A stretch of 64,000 nucleotides of DNA from an uncultured Lachnospiraceae bacterium (GCA_905199445.1 CAJKGK010000009.1:34559-98558); one strand, 5' to 3'. Positions 42,309-51,738 are shown, counted from the first letter of the stretch. The notes: a model not told the origin generated them from the letters alone. Numbers and translations: made by a program.

Positions 42309-44066
42309 CTAATTTAAAATCTCCTTTTGAACGATTCTGAAATACTCTTTTGCATATCTATATTGTCTCAAAGAATACTCACCAAAATCCACACCTAACA
42401 TTCGTTTATACTCACACCAGTTACTCCACAGCAACCCGCAGGCAGAAATATAACAATAGATCTTCAGTCGAATTTCCGGCGAGCAACAATTTTCAAAGTA
42501 AATATCAATAAGCTCATCAATTTGTTTTCTGGAGTACATTGCATAAATACAGAACATGGCAATATCCACATGTGGATCCTGCATTCCTGAATATTCCCAA
42601 TCAATCAGCCGAATATTTTCATGTCCACATCCATCCGGTACAAAAAGAAAGTTATCCGGAACCGAATCAATATGAGTTAATGTTTTCTGACCTGTATGCC
42701 TTTTTATATAATCCCTCAAAGAAAAAACATTATGCTTCGTTTCATCATAGTCTTTATACGCCGACCCGGCTCCGTCCCATAAGCCTTCGTAAAAATCAAT
42801 CTGCCTAAAAATATCGAATTCATGATCAACCTTTAATTCCATACGATGAAATTGTCTTAGCTGAGCCATACATTTTTCAACGTCGCTTCGGCTATTACAG
42901 TCACACACCCGTGCTCCGGTTAAATATTCACTGATTTTATACCCATTGTCCGGGTTTATATAGACAACCCGGTCACTTAATTCCCTATCCTTAATAACCC
43001 GATATACTTCGGCCTCTTGTCTGCGGTTAATTAGGGCCTCTGTTCCCTCTCCGGGAATCCGCATAATATACCGTTTCTCCTTACAGGAAAATACAAAGGA
43101 TCGATTTGTCATTCCTTTTTTTAATATAGAAATATTGTTAATCATTTCAGGTTCTACAGATAAAACATTACTAATCAATGTAATTGCATCCGTCTTTAAA
43201 TGATTGGAGTTTTGATCCAATTCTCTTAATTGTTCATAGGTATTAATCTCTAAAACATAAGAATCCTGTACAACCTTTGCGGCAACAATCATTTTATTGT
43301 CATTATATAAAGCAGCTTCCCAAAAAGCATGATCATAATACGGCTCCCCGCTTAATTCAATAAGACGTTTTTGCACCCTGGATGCCTGAGGTGCCTGCAA
43401 ATAGGAAATTCCAATCATTTTATGACCGGTTTCATTTTTCCCTGAAAAAACCAGCTCCATCTTTTTGTTTACACGAACCCAGCTTTCTGTGTCTTCCTGA
43501 TCAGATACCATGTACCAGGAATATAACTCTGACCGCTTAAATGGATTTTCTAAACACCAGATATCACAGGGAACAATATAAGCATTGGATAAATGCTCTA
43601 TAACCTTTATCAAAGAATGTAAATTATTTTTTTTATCATACTCTGAATTTACAATAAGCTCAACATTGTATTTATCCATTAAATACTCAAAATGCTCCTT
43701 CATAAAACCTACAACAATATAGATCTTATGAATCCCAACCTCCTGAAGCTGGCATATGAGCCGTTCGATAAGCGGTTCACCGTGTACCTCCAGCAAGCCT
43801 TTAGGCGTTTCCATATTAATCGGCACCATACGCATACCAAACCCGGCAGCCAATATAATGGCACATTCCGGCCTGTTGCTTTCTAATTTCTGTTGTCCTT
43901 TTTCCGTAATCTGCAGATTTTTATTCAGATAACCTTTTTCTATCAAAGACCGGACGGAGCGATTAACAATCCCCAGCGAATGTCCGGATAATTCAGAAAT
44001 CAGTCTCTGATTCTTTGGTTTTTTATCTGCAATCGTCGTTAAAACATCACATTCTCTGATGTTCAT
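42309..44066 (-). CDS. HTH-LicC-LicA fusion: phosphocholine cytidylyltransferase and choline kinase
   Basis: A 585-residue three-domain protein. Residues 1-65 form a winged helix-turn-helix (QRLISELSGHSLGIVNRSVR, then ITEKGQQKL). Residues 68-290 are a nucleotidyltransferase with AIILAAGFGMRM, ETPKGLLEVHGEPLIERL and the metal Asp in IVPCDIW (Asp168). Residues 297-585 are a LicA-type choline kinase with LTHIDSVPDNFLF (His465, Asp467, Asn472) and IRLIDWEYSGMQDPHVDIA. It would phosphorylate choline and activate it with CTP. GAAAGAG 8 nt upstream supports ATG 44066 over ATG 44102. It is the first gene of the lic operon, behind a TTGACA/TATCAT promoter. The HTH may make it a choline-responsive regulator of its own operon. 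Confidence 0.88.
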   Translation of the reverse strand: MNIRECDVLTTIADKKPKNQRLISELSGHSLGIVNRSVRSLIEKGYLNKNLQITEKGQQKLESNRPECAIILAAGFGMRMVPINMETPKGLLEVHGEPLIERLICQLQEVGIHKIYIVVGFMKEHFEYLMDKYNVELIVNSEYDKKNNLHSLIKVIEHLSNAYIVPCDIWCLENPFKRSELYSWYMVSDQEDTESWVRVNKKMELVFSGKNETGHKMIGISYLQAPQASRVQKRLIELSGEPYYDHAFWEAALYNDNKMIVAAKVVQDSYVLEINTYEQLRELDQNSNHLKTDAITLISNVLSVEPEMINNISILKKGMTNRSFVFSCKEKRYIMRIPGEGTEALINRRQEAEVYRVIKDRELSDRVVYINPDNGYKISEYLTGARVCDCNSRSDVEKCMAQLRQFHRMELKVDHEFDIFRQIDFYEGLWDGAGSAYKDYDETKHNVFSLRDYIKRHTGQKTLTHIDSVPDNFLFVPDGCGHENIRLIDWEYSGMQDPHVDIAMFCIYAMYSRKQIDELIDIYFENCCSPEIRLKIYCYISACGLLWSNWCEYKRMLGVDFGEYSLRQYRYAKEYFRIVQKEILN

Positions 44067-44100
44067 ATACATCACTCTTTCTATTTTTATGAACAATAAC

Positions 44101-44129
44101 ATGATACTGCTTCAGCCTATTGGTGTCAA
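44101..44129 (-). promoter_or_regulatory. Promoter of the phosphocholine (lic) operon
   Basis: On the minus strand, TTGACA (44124-44129) and TATCAT (44101-44106) are separated by 17 nt, giving a 5' UTR of about 28 nt before ATG 44066. There is little room for a leader, so control would be at initiation. Confidence 0.8.
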
Positions 44130-44151
44130 GCCTGGTTGATTTTTATCTGCA

Positions 44152-44192
44152 CAAAAAACAGCCTGCCCGACATTACAGCCGGCAAGCTGTTC
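44152..44192 (-). terminator. Terminator of the second surface glycan operon
   Basis: ACAGCTTGCC (minus strand, 44181-44190) pairs with GGCAGGCTGT (about 44158-44167) with an imperfect centre, followed by TTTTTTGTG. It separates the glycan operon ending at 44224 from the lic promoter. Confidence 0.8.
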
Positions 44193-44223
44193 CTTAGATT
44201 TAATTCAGTTTAAAAAATACCAT

Positions 44224-46053
44224 TTATTGAAGCTGCTGATAACTTTCCAGTACCGGTCCCTTTAAATAGACATATGCATGATCAGACAGATAAATCATCT
44301 CATAATCATTCATATGATCTAAAACCATGTTTGTAATGACCACCGCATTATCAGTATGCGCTTCCGGTCTTGCTGGAATGATTTTATATCGATTCAATAA
44401 AAACTGATATTCAAAAAAGATCTGCTGATTATTTATATCACGCCCGTCAACCACATAGATCTCCGACGGCAAATCCATCTGATCCTCCAGCTCTCTAATA
44501 AAATTATAGGCTTCATAGCAATCATTATAATTTCCCTGACTTTGATATGCATCAAACACGACAGCATTATATACATACTGATAAATCAAAAACACTGAAA
44601 GAATTGATGCCATCAAAACAAATTTTTTCTTATAATTACACAGAGCCAAAATCACAAACATCATTAATAAGACCAAACTTCCAACTAAATACGTCCTCAA
44701 TCTTGGATGAACGGTAAAGGTATTCAACGAAAATGGCAGAAACACCTCAACAGCATATCGATTATTATAAATCACAGGCAATATAACCCCACACCAATAA
44801 ACCTGAAGTGCCGCTAATAGGGCTGCAGCATATCCGAAATAAGTCCGTGACTGCTTTCTATTTTGAAATAAATAGGCAAAAATTACCATCATGATCGGCC
44901 CACAGTAAGGCCCAAAGTATCTCACATAAGTAAAAGCCTTATAGTAATAGCCATCAGCAGGGGCAATACCGCTCATCTCCCCGTATACATTGCCCAGCCA
45001 GTTCATAGACTGTGCAGCAATTGTCATCGCAACCGCCGCCCCGAAACAGATACAAATGACCCAATAGTAACGAAGGTTGGCATTCTGTTTTCCCAGCTGT
45101 ACAAATTTTTTTCTTCGAAATATGCCATCCCACAACAAACGAATTCCAATGATTAATCCCACAATAATAAAGCCACCGGTTACAATAGATATGGTATTCA
45201 ACTGACCAATTACGATATCCAGCCATGACTCCCATGACTTCGCAGAAAGTAAATAGTCGAAACCACTTAAATAAATCTTTGTATTTGTGAGAGATTCTCC
45301 TTCCTGAATTAAATACATCCCCTGTTTAAAAAACTCAAGGAAATAATTAACCAGGACTGCACCGATTCCGGCTGCGGCTATGGCCCATAGAGAAACCAGC
45401 AGTTTACGGTAAACCCATGCATACAATACCACCACAATAGCCACAGACAGCCAATAGGTATATGCTCTGGTATGCACAGTCAAGGAATACAATAAAAGGC
45501 CCACAAGAAGCACAGAATACGTAAATTTCTTCTTTTTCGAAATATTATAATCTGCCAGTTTCAGCAGCAGCCATGCCAGTCCCCAGGTCAACAGGATCAA
45601 TATATGCTCATTATATACAATGACAGCACGGGTAACCACAAAATAAGAACAGGCCACAGAAGCTGCACAGACAAATTTTTGACTCTGGATCTTCATAGTT
45701 TTGTGCATGATATCAAAACAAATCAGTGCGGTAAACGCCTGAACTAAAACGCATGCCGTCTGAAATACTCTGTAAATAATAATCGGATTGTCTGTAAGCT
45801 TAAATATCCAGAAAAAAAGCGCTGTAAATCCACTGCCATAATATCGTTCTGAATACGACAATACAGCAGACCAATCCAGGCCTGCTGCATAAGCCCCTCC
45901 TGCAATTGTAATCATCTCATCTGTTACCGTACGTAATGGCATTGAGAAAAAAATCACAATAAATCTTGGAAGAAAGGCTAATAAAAATGTAATCATTATA
46001 TATTTCCACTGATTCCAAAAAGCCATTAATCCCTTTTGTTTCAATTTTTTCAT
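44224..46053 (-). CDS. GT-C-like multispanning membrane protein (paralogue B)
   Basis: A 609-residue protein with about 12 membrane helices, a paralogue of the protein at 30402-32258. Shared features in order are TVTDEMITIAGGAYAAGLDW, YYGSGFTALF, YNEHILIL, LTVHTRAY, LLSAKSWESW, RYFGPYCGPI and YEIYV-like SEIYVVD with FLLNRYKIIPARP. The Asp-Glu pair after helix 1 suits a GT-C catalytic site. A transferase role is inferred. It is the last gene of the operon starting at ugd, overlaps the flippase gene by 4 nt and is followed by a terminator. Confidence 0.7.
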   Translation of the reverse strand: MKKLKQKGLMAFWNQWKYIMITFLLAFLPRFIVIFFSMPLRTVTDEMITIAGGAYAAGLDWSAVLSYSERYYGSGFTALFFWIFKLTDNPIIIYRVFQTACVLVQAFTALICFDIMHKTMKIQSQKFVCAASVACSYFVVTRAVIVYNEHILILLTWGLAWLLLKLADYNISKKKKFTYSVLLVGLLLYSLTVHTRAYTYWLSVAIVVVLYAWVYRKLLVSLWAIAAAGIGAVLVNYFLEFFKQGMYLIQEGESLTNTKIYLSGFDYLLSAKSWESWLDIVIGQLNTISIVTGGFIIVGLIIGIRLLWDGIFRRKKFVQLGKQNANLRYYWVICICFGAAVAMTIAAQSMNWLGNVYGEMSGIAPADGYYYKAFTYVRYFGPYCGPIMMVIFAYLFQNRKQSRTYFGYAAALLAALQVYWCGVILPVIYNNRYAVEVFLPFSLNTFTVHPRLRTYLVGSLVLLMMFVILALCNYKKKFVLMASILSVFLIYQYVYNAVVFDAYQSQGNYNDCYEAYNFIRELEDQMDLPSEIYVVDGRDINNQQIFFEYQFLLNRYKIIPARPEAHTDNAVVITNMVLDHMNDYEMIYLSDHAYVYLKGPVLESYQQLQ

Positions 46054-47585
46054 TTTTCACCACCAAATTTTCTTTTACGTCTAAAAATGATGTCCTTTAC
46101 ATATATAAATTCTTTACTTCTAAACAGACAAACAAATAAAACCATGTTAGGCACCACTGCGCAGACAAATAATCTTAATACAAAGTTCGAATAAATGCTG
46201 CTAAAAAAATCCAATTTTAAACATTCAATAAAAATAATTGAAACTGCCGTACATACTGCATATTTAATTTGTCCCCTGAAATATTCAAATGACTTACTTT
46301 GAAATCCCTTTTTATACAATATGAAAGGTTCAAACCAAAATGAGGTACTCAATCTGGAAATATAGGTTGCGCTAATGATTCCCAAAATGCCAAACATATG
46401 ACCTAAAATATATGACAGCACAATATTCAAGGCTGCGGTATAAATTAATATATTTTTAGTTTCATGAAATAGGCCTATTGTATTTCTATACATCCAGATT
46501 GGATATAAAATGATCGGCAGATAAAAATTAATGCAGATAGCCAATATCATATCTTTACCGAATAAAGATTCCGGCCCAAATACAATATACAAAAAAGGAT
46601 TTACTAATTCAAATAAACAGACAAAACAAAAACTTGCAATCCAGGAAAAAGCCATAACCAGCATATCAAAAATCTGTTTTTGCCGTTCCTTTGTCCCGGT
46701 AGCATTCAGATTACCTACGCTGCTGTATAATGCCTCGTATATCACATTAATAAATTGATTAACTAAACCAATCACCATTGTATAGTTGGAATAAATCCCA
46801 ACGCTTACTGTATTTACAAGTGCAGATATAAACATATTATCTGTAGAGTTAAGCAGAACACCGCCAACCCTGTAGGAAAACATCGCCTTTACGTCATTAA
46901 ATATTTTTTTCTTTTCCTGACGTTCCAGCTTCTGCCCCACATTCTTTAAATATGGGTATAACTTATTGGCCTTTAAAGACAAAAAATAATTTGTGAGAAA
47001 AGTAAAGGTCATCTGCAAAATTAAGTACAATATATAATTTTTGAAAACAATCAATGTCACAGCCTGTACGCAGGTCATCACAATCTGCATAAGCATTGTG
47101 TATTTACTGATTATAAACTGCTTTTGATCGGCCCTGATCAAAGAAGTTTTATAAACATACAAATAAGAAACAACTGTATTGGCAAGAAATAATACATAGT
47201 ATAAAATCAAATGCTCAATATGATTTTCGGTTTTAACAATACGAGGCAATATGGGTATAATTAAAACACCACATATGGCCACAATTCCTGCAATACTATA
47301 ATAGATATGTTTATAAAAATGAATTAATGCCGTAATTTTTTCATAGTTTTCATCTGCAAGAGGTCTATATAGGGAATATATCACAATATTCCCAAAACCC
47401 AATTCTGCAAGAGAAAGAACGGTAAGAATACTGGAGAACAGACCATTAATGCCCAAATATTCCATCCCCAGAACTTTTATAAAAATATATCTGGATACAA
47501 AACCTAACACGGCGATAATCACCTGTGTTCCAAGACCATAAATAAAATTTCTTGCAGATTTGTATTTTCTTGACTCAGTTTTCAT
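46050..47585 (-). CDS. Polysaccharide flippase (MOP superfamily)
   Basis: A 511-residue protein with about 12-14 membrane helices of the oligosaccharide flippase type. It begins MKTESRKYKSARNFIYGLGT and contains VLGMEYLGINGLFSSILTVLSLAELGFG-type text near residue 40, characteristic of capsule/teichoic transporter subfamilies. It would export a lipid-linked glycan made by the operon's transferases. It differs clearly from the Wzx at 18497. It lies between the sulfotransferase-like gene (31-nt gap) and the GT-C-like gene (4-nt overlap). Confidence 0.86.
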   Translation of the reverse strand: MKTESRKYKSARNFIYGLGTQVIIAVLGFVSRYIFIKVLGMEYLGINGLFSSILTVLSLAELGFGNIVIYSLYRPLADENYEKITALIHFYKHIYYSIAGIVAICGVLIIPILPRIVKTENHIEHLILYYVLFLANTVVSYLYVYKTSLIRADQKQFIISKYTMLMQIVMTCVQAVTLIVFKNYILYLILQMTFTFLTNYFLSLKANKLYPYLKNVGQKLERQEKKKIFNDVKAMFSYRVGGVLLNSTDNMFISALVNTVSVGIYSNYTMVIGLVNQFINVIYEALYSSVGNLNATGTKERQKQIFDMLVMAFSWIASFCFVCLFELVNPFLYIVFGPESLFGKDMILAICINFYLPIILYPIWMYRNTIGLFHETKNILIYTAALNIVLSYILGHMFGILGIISATYISRLSTSFWFEPFILYKKGFQSKSFEYFRGQIKYAVCTAVSIIFIECLKLDFFSSIYSNFVLRLFVCAVVPNMVLFVCLFRSKEFIYVKDIIFRRKRKFGGEK

Positions 47586-47616
47586 AATTTATAAACCCTT
47601 CTGCACAAACTGCCCA

Positions 47617-48678
47617 TTATGGATCAAATGTTTCTTTCATCGATGTCTCTATATCATAAGGAAATTCATAAATATATTGAGGAAGTTTTTCTTCTAATGT
47701 TTTCACTTCTTCAATCCATTCTGGCTTTATCTTAAAATTTTGAGTGTTTTTAATGGATTTTTCCGGAATAAGTATTTTTTTTGTTTGGATATGATCCTTA
47801 CAGTTTAACCCTAAAAACTTTTCAATTTTTGAAACAGCCTGATCGTATTCATAAATCAATTCTTCAAAATTTATTCTTAAAATCCGATCACTTTCCACAT
47901 ATTGCTCACACGCTCTCATTTTGTACCAAAAATCCACAAATTTCTCCACTTCCCGCGGAAACGGGGCATAAGACCCCATAGACGGCCACACATATTTTCC
48001 TAAAACAAACAGATCCCGCACATCGCGGTCTACGACGATGACCTTAAAATCACTGTCAAAATAGTGTTCCATACGCCATAAATTATGAGGCAGAACCAAA
48101 TGATCATAAATAGTATACTCAGTCTCGGCCTGGGTCATGGATAAATATCTTTGTACAAACAATCTGGCACTTTTATAAAATTCCTCTTCACTCACAAAAG
48201 AGCAGCAAATATTCTTTTTGCTGCTGTTTTTCTGCTTCTCGCCAAAATTCCTATACATTTTTTTCCCTAACACTGTTCGTATACAGTCTTTAGCAAACTG
48301 CACCGGGGACCACTGCATCTTTTTCGCAGTGTATGACCATCCGCCCGGGAAAGAAAATTCTGTAATTTCCGCCACAAATTGATCCACACTGGTCATAAAG
48401 GCTTCTCCGAAATGCTTTTTATATCCGCCAAACCATCCAAAATTATTATCATTTAAGCGCTTCATCTCCTGCACAAAATGATCGATGGCTTCATCCGAAC
48501 GCTGAAGATTATTGCCTATCAGCAGCTTGTCCTCTAAATCAAACAGACCATCTGGCGTATAAAACGGAATATGCTCATAATGACTCAGCTTTCCCTCCGA
48601 GCAGGATTGATATTCTTTCAGCAAATCACATACAGCAGAAGAACCCGTTCCACAATATCCTGTAACCGCAATATTCAT
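47617..48678 (-). CDS. Sulfotransferase-like P-loop protein
   Basis: A 353-residue soluble protein. It starts MNIAVTGYCGTGSSAVCDLL, a P-loop-like phosphosulfate-binding loop (residues 6-15), and has VIVVDRDVRDLFVLGKYVWP (residues 213-232), which resembles the 3'-phosphate-binding RD/RDxRD motif of PAPS-dependent sulfotransferases. FEELIYEYDQAVSKIEKFLGL is also typical of the family. It may sulfate a sugar of the second glycan. No PAPS synthesis genes are in the window. It could instead be a P-loop kinase-like protein. It is flanked by a GT2 gene and a flippase gene in one operon. Confidence 0.62.
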   Translation of the reverse strand: MNIAVTGYCGTGSSAVCDLLKEYQSCSEGKLSHYEHIPFYTPDGLFDLEDKLLIGNNLQRSDEAIDHFVQEMKRLNDNNFGWFGGYKKHFGEAFMTSVDQFVAEITEFSFPGGWSYTAKKMQWSPVQFAKDCIRTVLGKKMYRNFGEKQKNSSKKNICCSFVSEEEFYKSARLFVQRYLSMTQAETEYTIYDHLVLPHNLWRMEHYFDSDFKVIVVDRDVRDLFVLGKYVWPSMGSYAPFPREVEKFVDFWYKMRACEQYVESDRILRINFEELIYEYDQAVSKIEKFLGLNCKDHIQTKKILIPEKSIKNTQNFKIKPEWIEEVKTLEEKLPQYIYEFPYDIETSMKETFDP

Positions 48679-48708
48679 AACTACTTCTTTTACCTTTCAC
48701 TTTAATGA

Positions 48709-49743
48709 TTACCTACCTAAAAGGCACTTTACTCTGCTTATCAATTCCATTCCCCAAAACATCCGATACTTTGCAAAAAAGCAAAATATCCTGACCTGAA
48801 ACCGCAGCTTCTTGACATCTGCATTTTTAAAAGCACTCTTAAAAATCTCCTGATTCCTAAAGCGCAAATAGTGCCGTGCTCTTTCCCTGTATTTCATTGG
48901 ATTTTGTGGGTGGCAGCAGTGAAGAAGCATACAAAACATAAATTGACGAAGGGTAAATAACCAAAAATTATCTTTAATTAAACGGCTATTCTCTGTATCT
49001 ACCCTTTTTTTAAACTCACTGATTAATTTAAGATTGATTTCCTCAATATGCTTATTATATTGATGACTGATCGATGTTTCTCTCTGTCTGTAAAAATAAC
49101 CGGTTACCGGAACAAAAGTAATGCGCTGTGCAAATTTATAAACATCAAAATTAAACAGCATATCCTGCCCTTTTTTAACACCTTTTGTAAACCTTAATTG
49201 ATTCTTCTCAATAAAATCTCTTCGGTATAATTTTCCCCATGGAGAATGACAATTTATATGATGATGCTTATAAAATTCCATTTCAGGCATATCTGAATTC
49301 AGAAGTCCTGCTCTGATTGTTAAAATATCTTTTCTGTTCAGCAGTTTTTGATCTGCGTCTTTCACTTCATGGCTTTTAACATCCGCAGCATTTTCCGAAT
49401 AACTAAAAAATATAATATCCGCTGTCTGATCCAGGTAGGACTGAACTACTGTTCCAAGATTACTATTAATTCCGTCATCACCATCGACAAAACAAATCCA
49501 GTCTCCGGAAGCCAATTCTAATCCGGTATTTCGAGCAACTGAAACCCCTTGATTTTCTTGATGCACGACTCGAATCCTGAAATCGCTTTCGGCATACTGG
49601 TCGCAAATTTCTCCGGATCCATCTGTTGAGCCGTCATCCACCAGTATAATTTCAGTGTCACTTTTATCTGAAATTACGCTCTGAATACATTCATCAAGAC
49701 ATTCTTTCACATTATAAATTGCAATTATATAGGTAATTTTCAA
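48709..49743 (-). CDS. Glycosyltransferase family 2
   Basis: A 344-residue GT-A enzyme. Motifs are MKITYIIAIYNVKECLDECI, IILVDDGSTDGSGEICDQ, VSVARNTGLELASGDWI and the DxD-like CFVDGDDGI. The C-terminal part is basic, helical and lacks membrane segments. It is closest in layout to its operon neighbour at 49759 but differs across the acceptor half. Acceptor and donor are unknown. It lies 15 nt after the next gene upstream and 30 nt before the sulfotransferase-like gene. Confidence 0.87.
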   Translation of the reverse strand: MKITYIIAIYNVKECLDECIQSVISDKSDTEIILVDDGSTDGSGEICDQYAESDFRIRVVHQENQGVSVARNTGLELASGDWICFVDGDDGINSNLGTVVQSYLDQTADIIFFSYSENAADVKSHEVKDADQKLLNRKDILTIRAGLLNSDMPEMEFYKHHHINCHSPWGKLYRRDFIEKNQLRFTKGVKKGQDMLFNFDVYKFAQRITFVPVTGYFYRQRETSISHQYNKHIEEINLKLISEFKKRVDTENSRLIKDNFWLFTLRQFMFCMLLHCCHPQNPMKYRERARHYLRFRNQEIFKSAFKNADVKKLRFQVRIFCFFAKYRMFWGMELISRVKCLLGR

Positions 49744-49758
49744 TGTACCGTCTCCTCA

Positions 49759-50736
49759 TTACATCTTTTTGCTTAAAAAAAACGCAGTTTTTAATACCCG
49801 AACACCGCCCAAAGATAAAATAAGAACGATTTTATTATTGATTCTTACTTTTGGATTTAGCAATACATTCATCCGGTCTTTTTTTACAGCATTCCATAAA
49901 AACTTATATTCCTTGGGATATTTCTTAGGATCATCCATATGCACCAATACATGAATTTTAGCCCACAGGCATCGGGAAACTGCTGCTGCCTTCAAATCAG
50001 GATAATCTCTGTTCACCATTTTTAAAACCTGATCGGTGTGGTAAACATAATCCATAATCTTTAAGGAAAATTCTTTACGCACAATGCTTCCTGCTCTCTG
50101 GCGATAAAAATAAAAGATCTGATTTGTAAAGGCTGCACCCTCAGCTTTTGACAGCACTTCATATATTGTAATTACATCTTCGTACAGTCTGTCCACAGGA
50201 AACCTTATGTCTTGCCACAAGTCTGCAGCATAAAGCTTAACACAAGCAGACGTCGTAAAATATTTTTGATACAATAATGCTTCCACTGCTTTTTTGTTAT
50301 CCAAATATCCGGTTTGGGGTTTGGAACGTTTTTTTTCGCCCAATGCCGTCGGCCTTTCTTCAATTACATCCTTATAGTTTCCAATAGAAACAGCACAGCG
50401 ATAATGTCTGATTAACCTATACAAAGAACTTATATAGTCCTCAGTCACCCAATCATCGCTGTCAATAAATGTCACGTATTTTCCTCTCATCCGGTCCAGC
50501 CCGGCATTTCTTGCATCTGACAAACCGCCATTGGGTTTATGAATGACCTGTATTCTATGATCCTGCAAAGCTAATTGATCACACAAGGCGCCGCAGGCAT
50601 CCGTAGAACCGTCATCTACCAGAATGATCTCCAAATTTTCATAGCTCTGCTTAACAATCGAATGTACGCATTTTTCCAGATACTTTTCTACATTATAAAC
50701 TGGAACAATAACACTAATTAAAGGCTTATTACTCAT
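49759..50736 (-). CDS. Glycosyltransferase family 2
   Basis: A 325-residue GT-A enzyme beginning MSNKPLISVIVPVYNVEKYL, with LEIILVDDGSTDACGALCDQ, NGGLSDARNAGLDRMRGKYV and TFIDSDDWV (near residue 95). AGGAG 5 nt before the ATG supports the start. The start overlaps the end of the GT4 gene by 8 nt. This form (CpsI/EpsH-like) commonly adds galactose, GlcNAc or GalNAc, but nothing here decides which. Confidence 0.88.
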   Translation of the reverse strand: MSNKPLISVIVPVYNVEKYLEKCVHSIVKQSYENLEIILVDDGSTDACGALCDQLALQDHRIQVIHKPNGGLSDARNAGLDRMRGKYVTFIDSDDWVTEDYISSLYRLIRHYRCAVSIGNYKDVIEERPTALGEKKRSKPQTGYLDNKKAVEALLYQKYFTTSACVKLYAADLWQDIRFPVDRLYEDVITIYEVLSKAEGAAFTNQIFYFYRQRAGSIVRKEFSLKIMDYVYHTDQVLKMVNRDYPDLKAAAVSRCLWAKIHVLVHMDDPKKYPKEYKFLWNAVKKDRMNVLLNPKVRINNKIVLILSLGGVRVLKTAFFLSKKM

Positions 50737-51733
50737 GTAAACTCCTGTCTTTCATTTTGACCACTGTACTTGCCAGGGCATTGGCATCTCCCATTTTCAC
50801 AAAAACACAATCTTCGTTTTTTTCTGAAAACAATTCCCGATTTGCTTCACTGTCACCTAATACAATCTTTTTACCCATAGCCCGGTAAATATATACTTTA
50901 CCAGGAATTGTCCGCCAGGCTTTAGGTACTGTTCCCGAAAAATGTCCCGCCAGACATAAATCAGCTATGGCAATATATTTTGCAAGTGTTTCCTGGTCAA
51001 GCCAGTCAATATATGTGACGGTATCACCTTTAACCTTTTTAATCTTTTTCCTTATTGGTCCTATAATTATAAAATGAATATCTTTTTTATTTTGCAGTTT
51101 TTTAATACACTGCATAACAACTTCTACACCCTGAACCGGCAGTATAGATCCAAAATATAAGACGACAAATTCATCTGCAAATTTACGTGGTTTTCTTATT
51201 TGCATTGGATGATATACCGATGTATCCGCCTGTAAATAATAAACAAAACATTGTGATGCACGACCGCCCAATTCAGAACAAAAGTACTTTCCGTGAGCTT
51301 TTGTATCTGATATGATCCAGTTTGCCTTACGAATCGTGTACTGATCTAAGACCTTTAAGGCACGGGCAATTAAAGATCCGTCTTTTATTTTTTTTCTATC
51401 GAATACAAGCGTATCATATATGGAAATAAAAAAGTCTACAATAACTTCTTTATCTTTCCATTTCCAGGACCAGAATGGTATAATCATCTGAGCCATAAAT
51501 CCGATAAAGATAAGATCATATTGCTTCACAGATGTTTTTAACAGGGAAAAGAAGGTTTCCAAAATTCTCTTTATATAAGATTTTTCGCCGGAACAAATAA
51601 TCTCTACTTGTCCGGCATGTTTTTTCAGCATTTCAATTTCCTGTTTTACCCGTATATAATCCCGATTTTTTGTCGCTATATAAAGAACTTTCTTACCTTG
51701 AACTTTGTCTATCAGATCATGTTCACACAGCAT
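50729..51733 (-). CDS. Glycosyltransferase family 4-like (GT-B fold)
   Basis: A 334-residue protein with the two-domain GT-B layout. The N-terminal half starts MLCEHDLIDKVQGKKVLYIA and includes TIRKANWIISDTKAHGKYFC. The C-terminal half has FVVLYFGSILPVQGVEVVMQ (the usual YxGxL..KG position, with VQG in place of KG), DIHFIIIGPIRKKIKKV and ALASTVVKM. It would transfer one sugar to the lipid-linked intermediate. The acidic motif of classical GT4 enzymes is hard to place, so the subfamily is uncertain. It lies 5 nt before the next gene. Confidence 0.75.
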   Translation of the reverse strand: MLCEHDLIDKVQGKKVLYIATKNRDYIRVKQEIEMLKKHAGQVEIICSGEKSYIKRILETFFSLLKTSVKQYDLIFIGFMAQMIIPFWSWKWKDKEVIVDFFISIYDTLVFDRKKIKDGSLIARALKVLDQYTIRKANWIISDTKAHGKYFCSELGGRASQCFVYYLQADTSVYHPMQIRKPRKFADEFVVLYFGSILPVQGVEVVMQCIKKLQNKKDIHFIIIGPIRKKIKKVKGDTVTYIDWLDQETLAKYIAIADLCLAGHFSGTVPKAWRTIPGKVYIYRAMGKKIVLGDSEANRELFSEKNEDCVFVKMGDANALASTVVKMKDRSLHE

Positions 51734-51738
51734 AGTTT

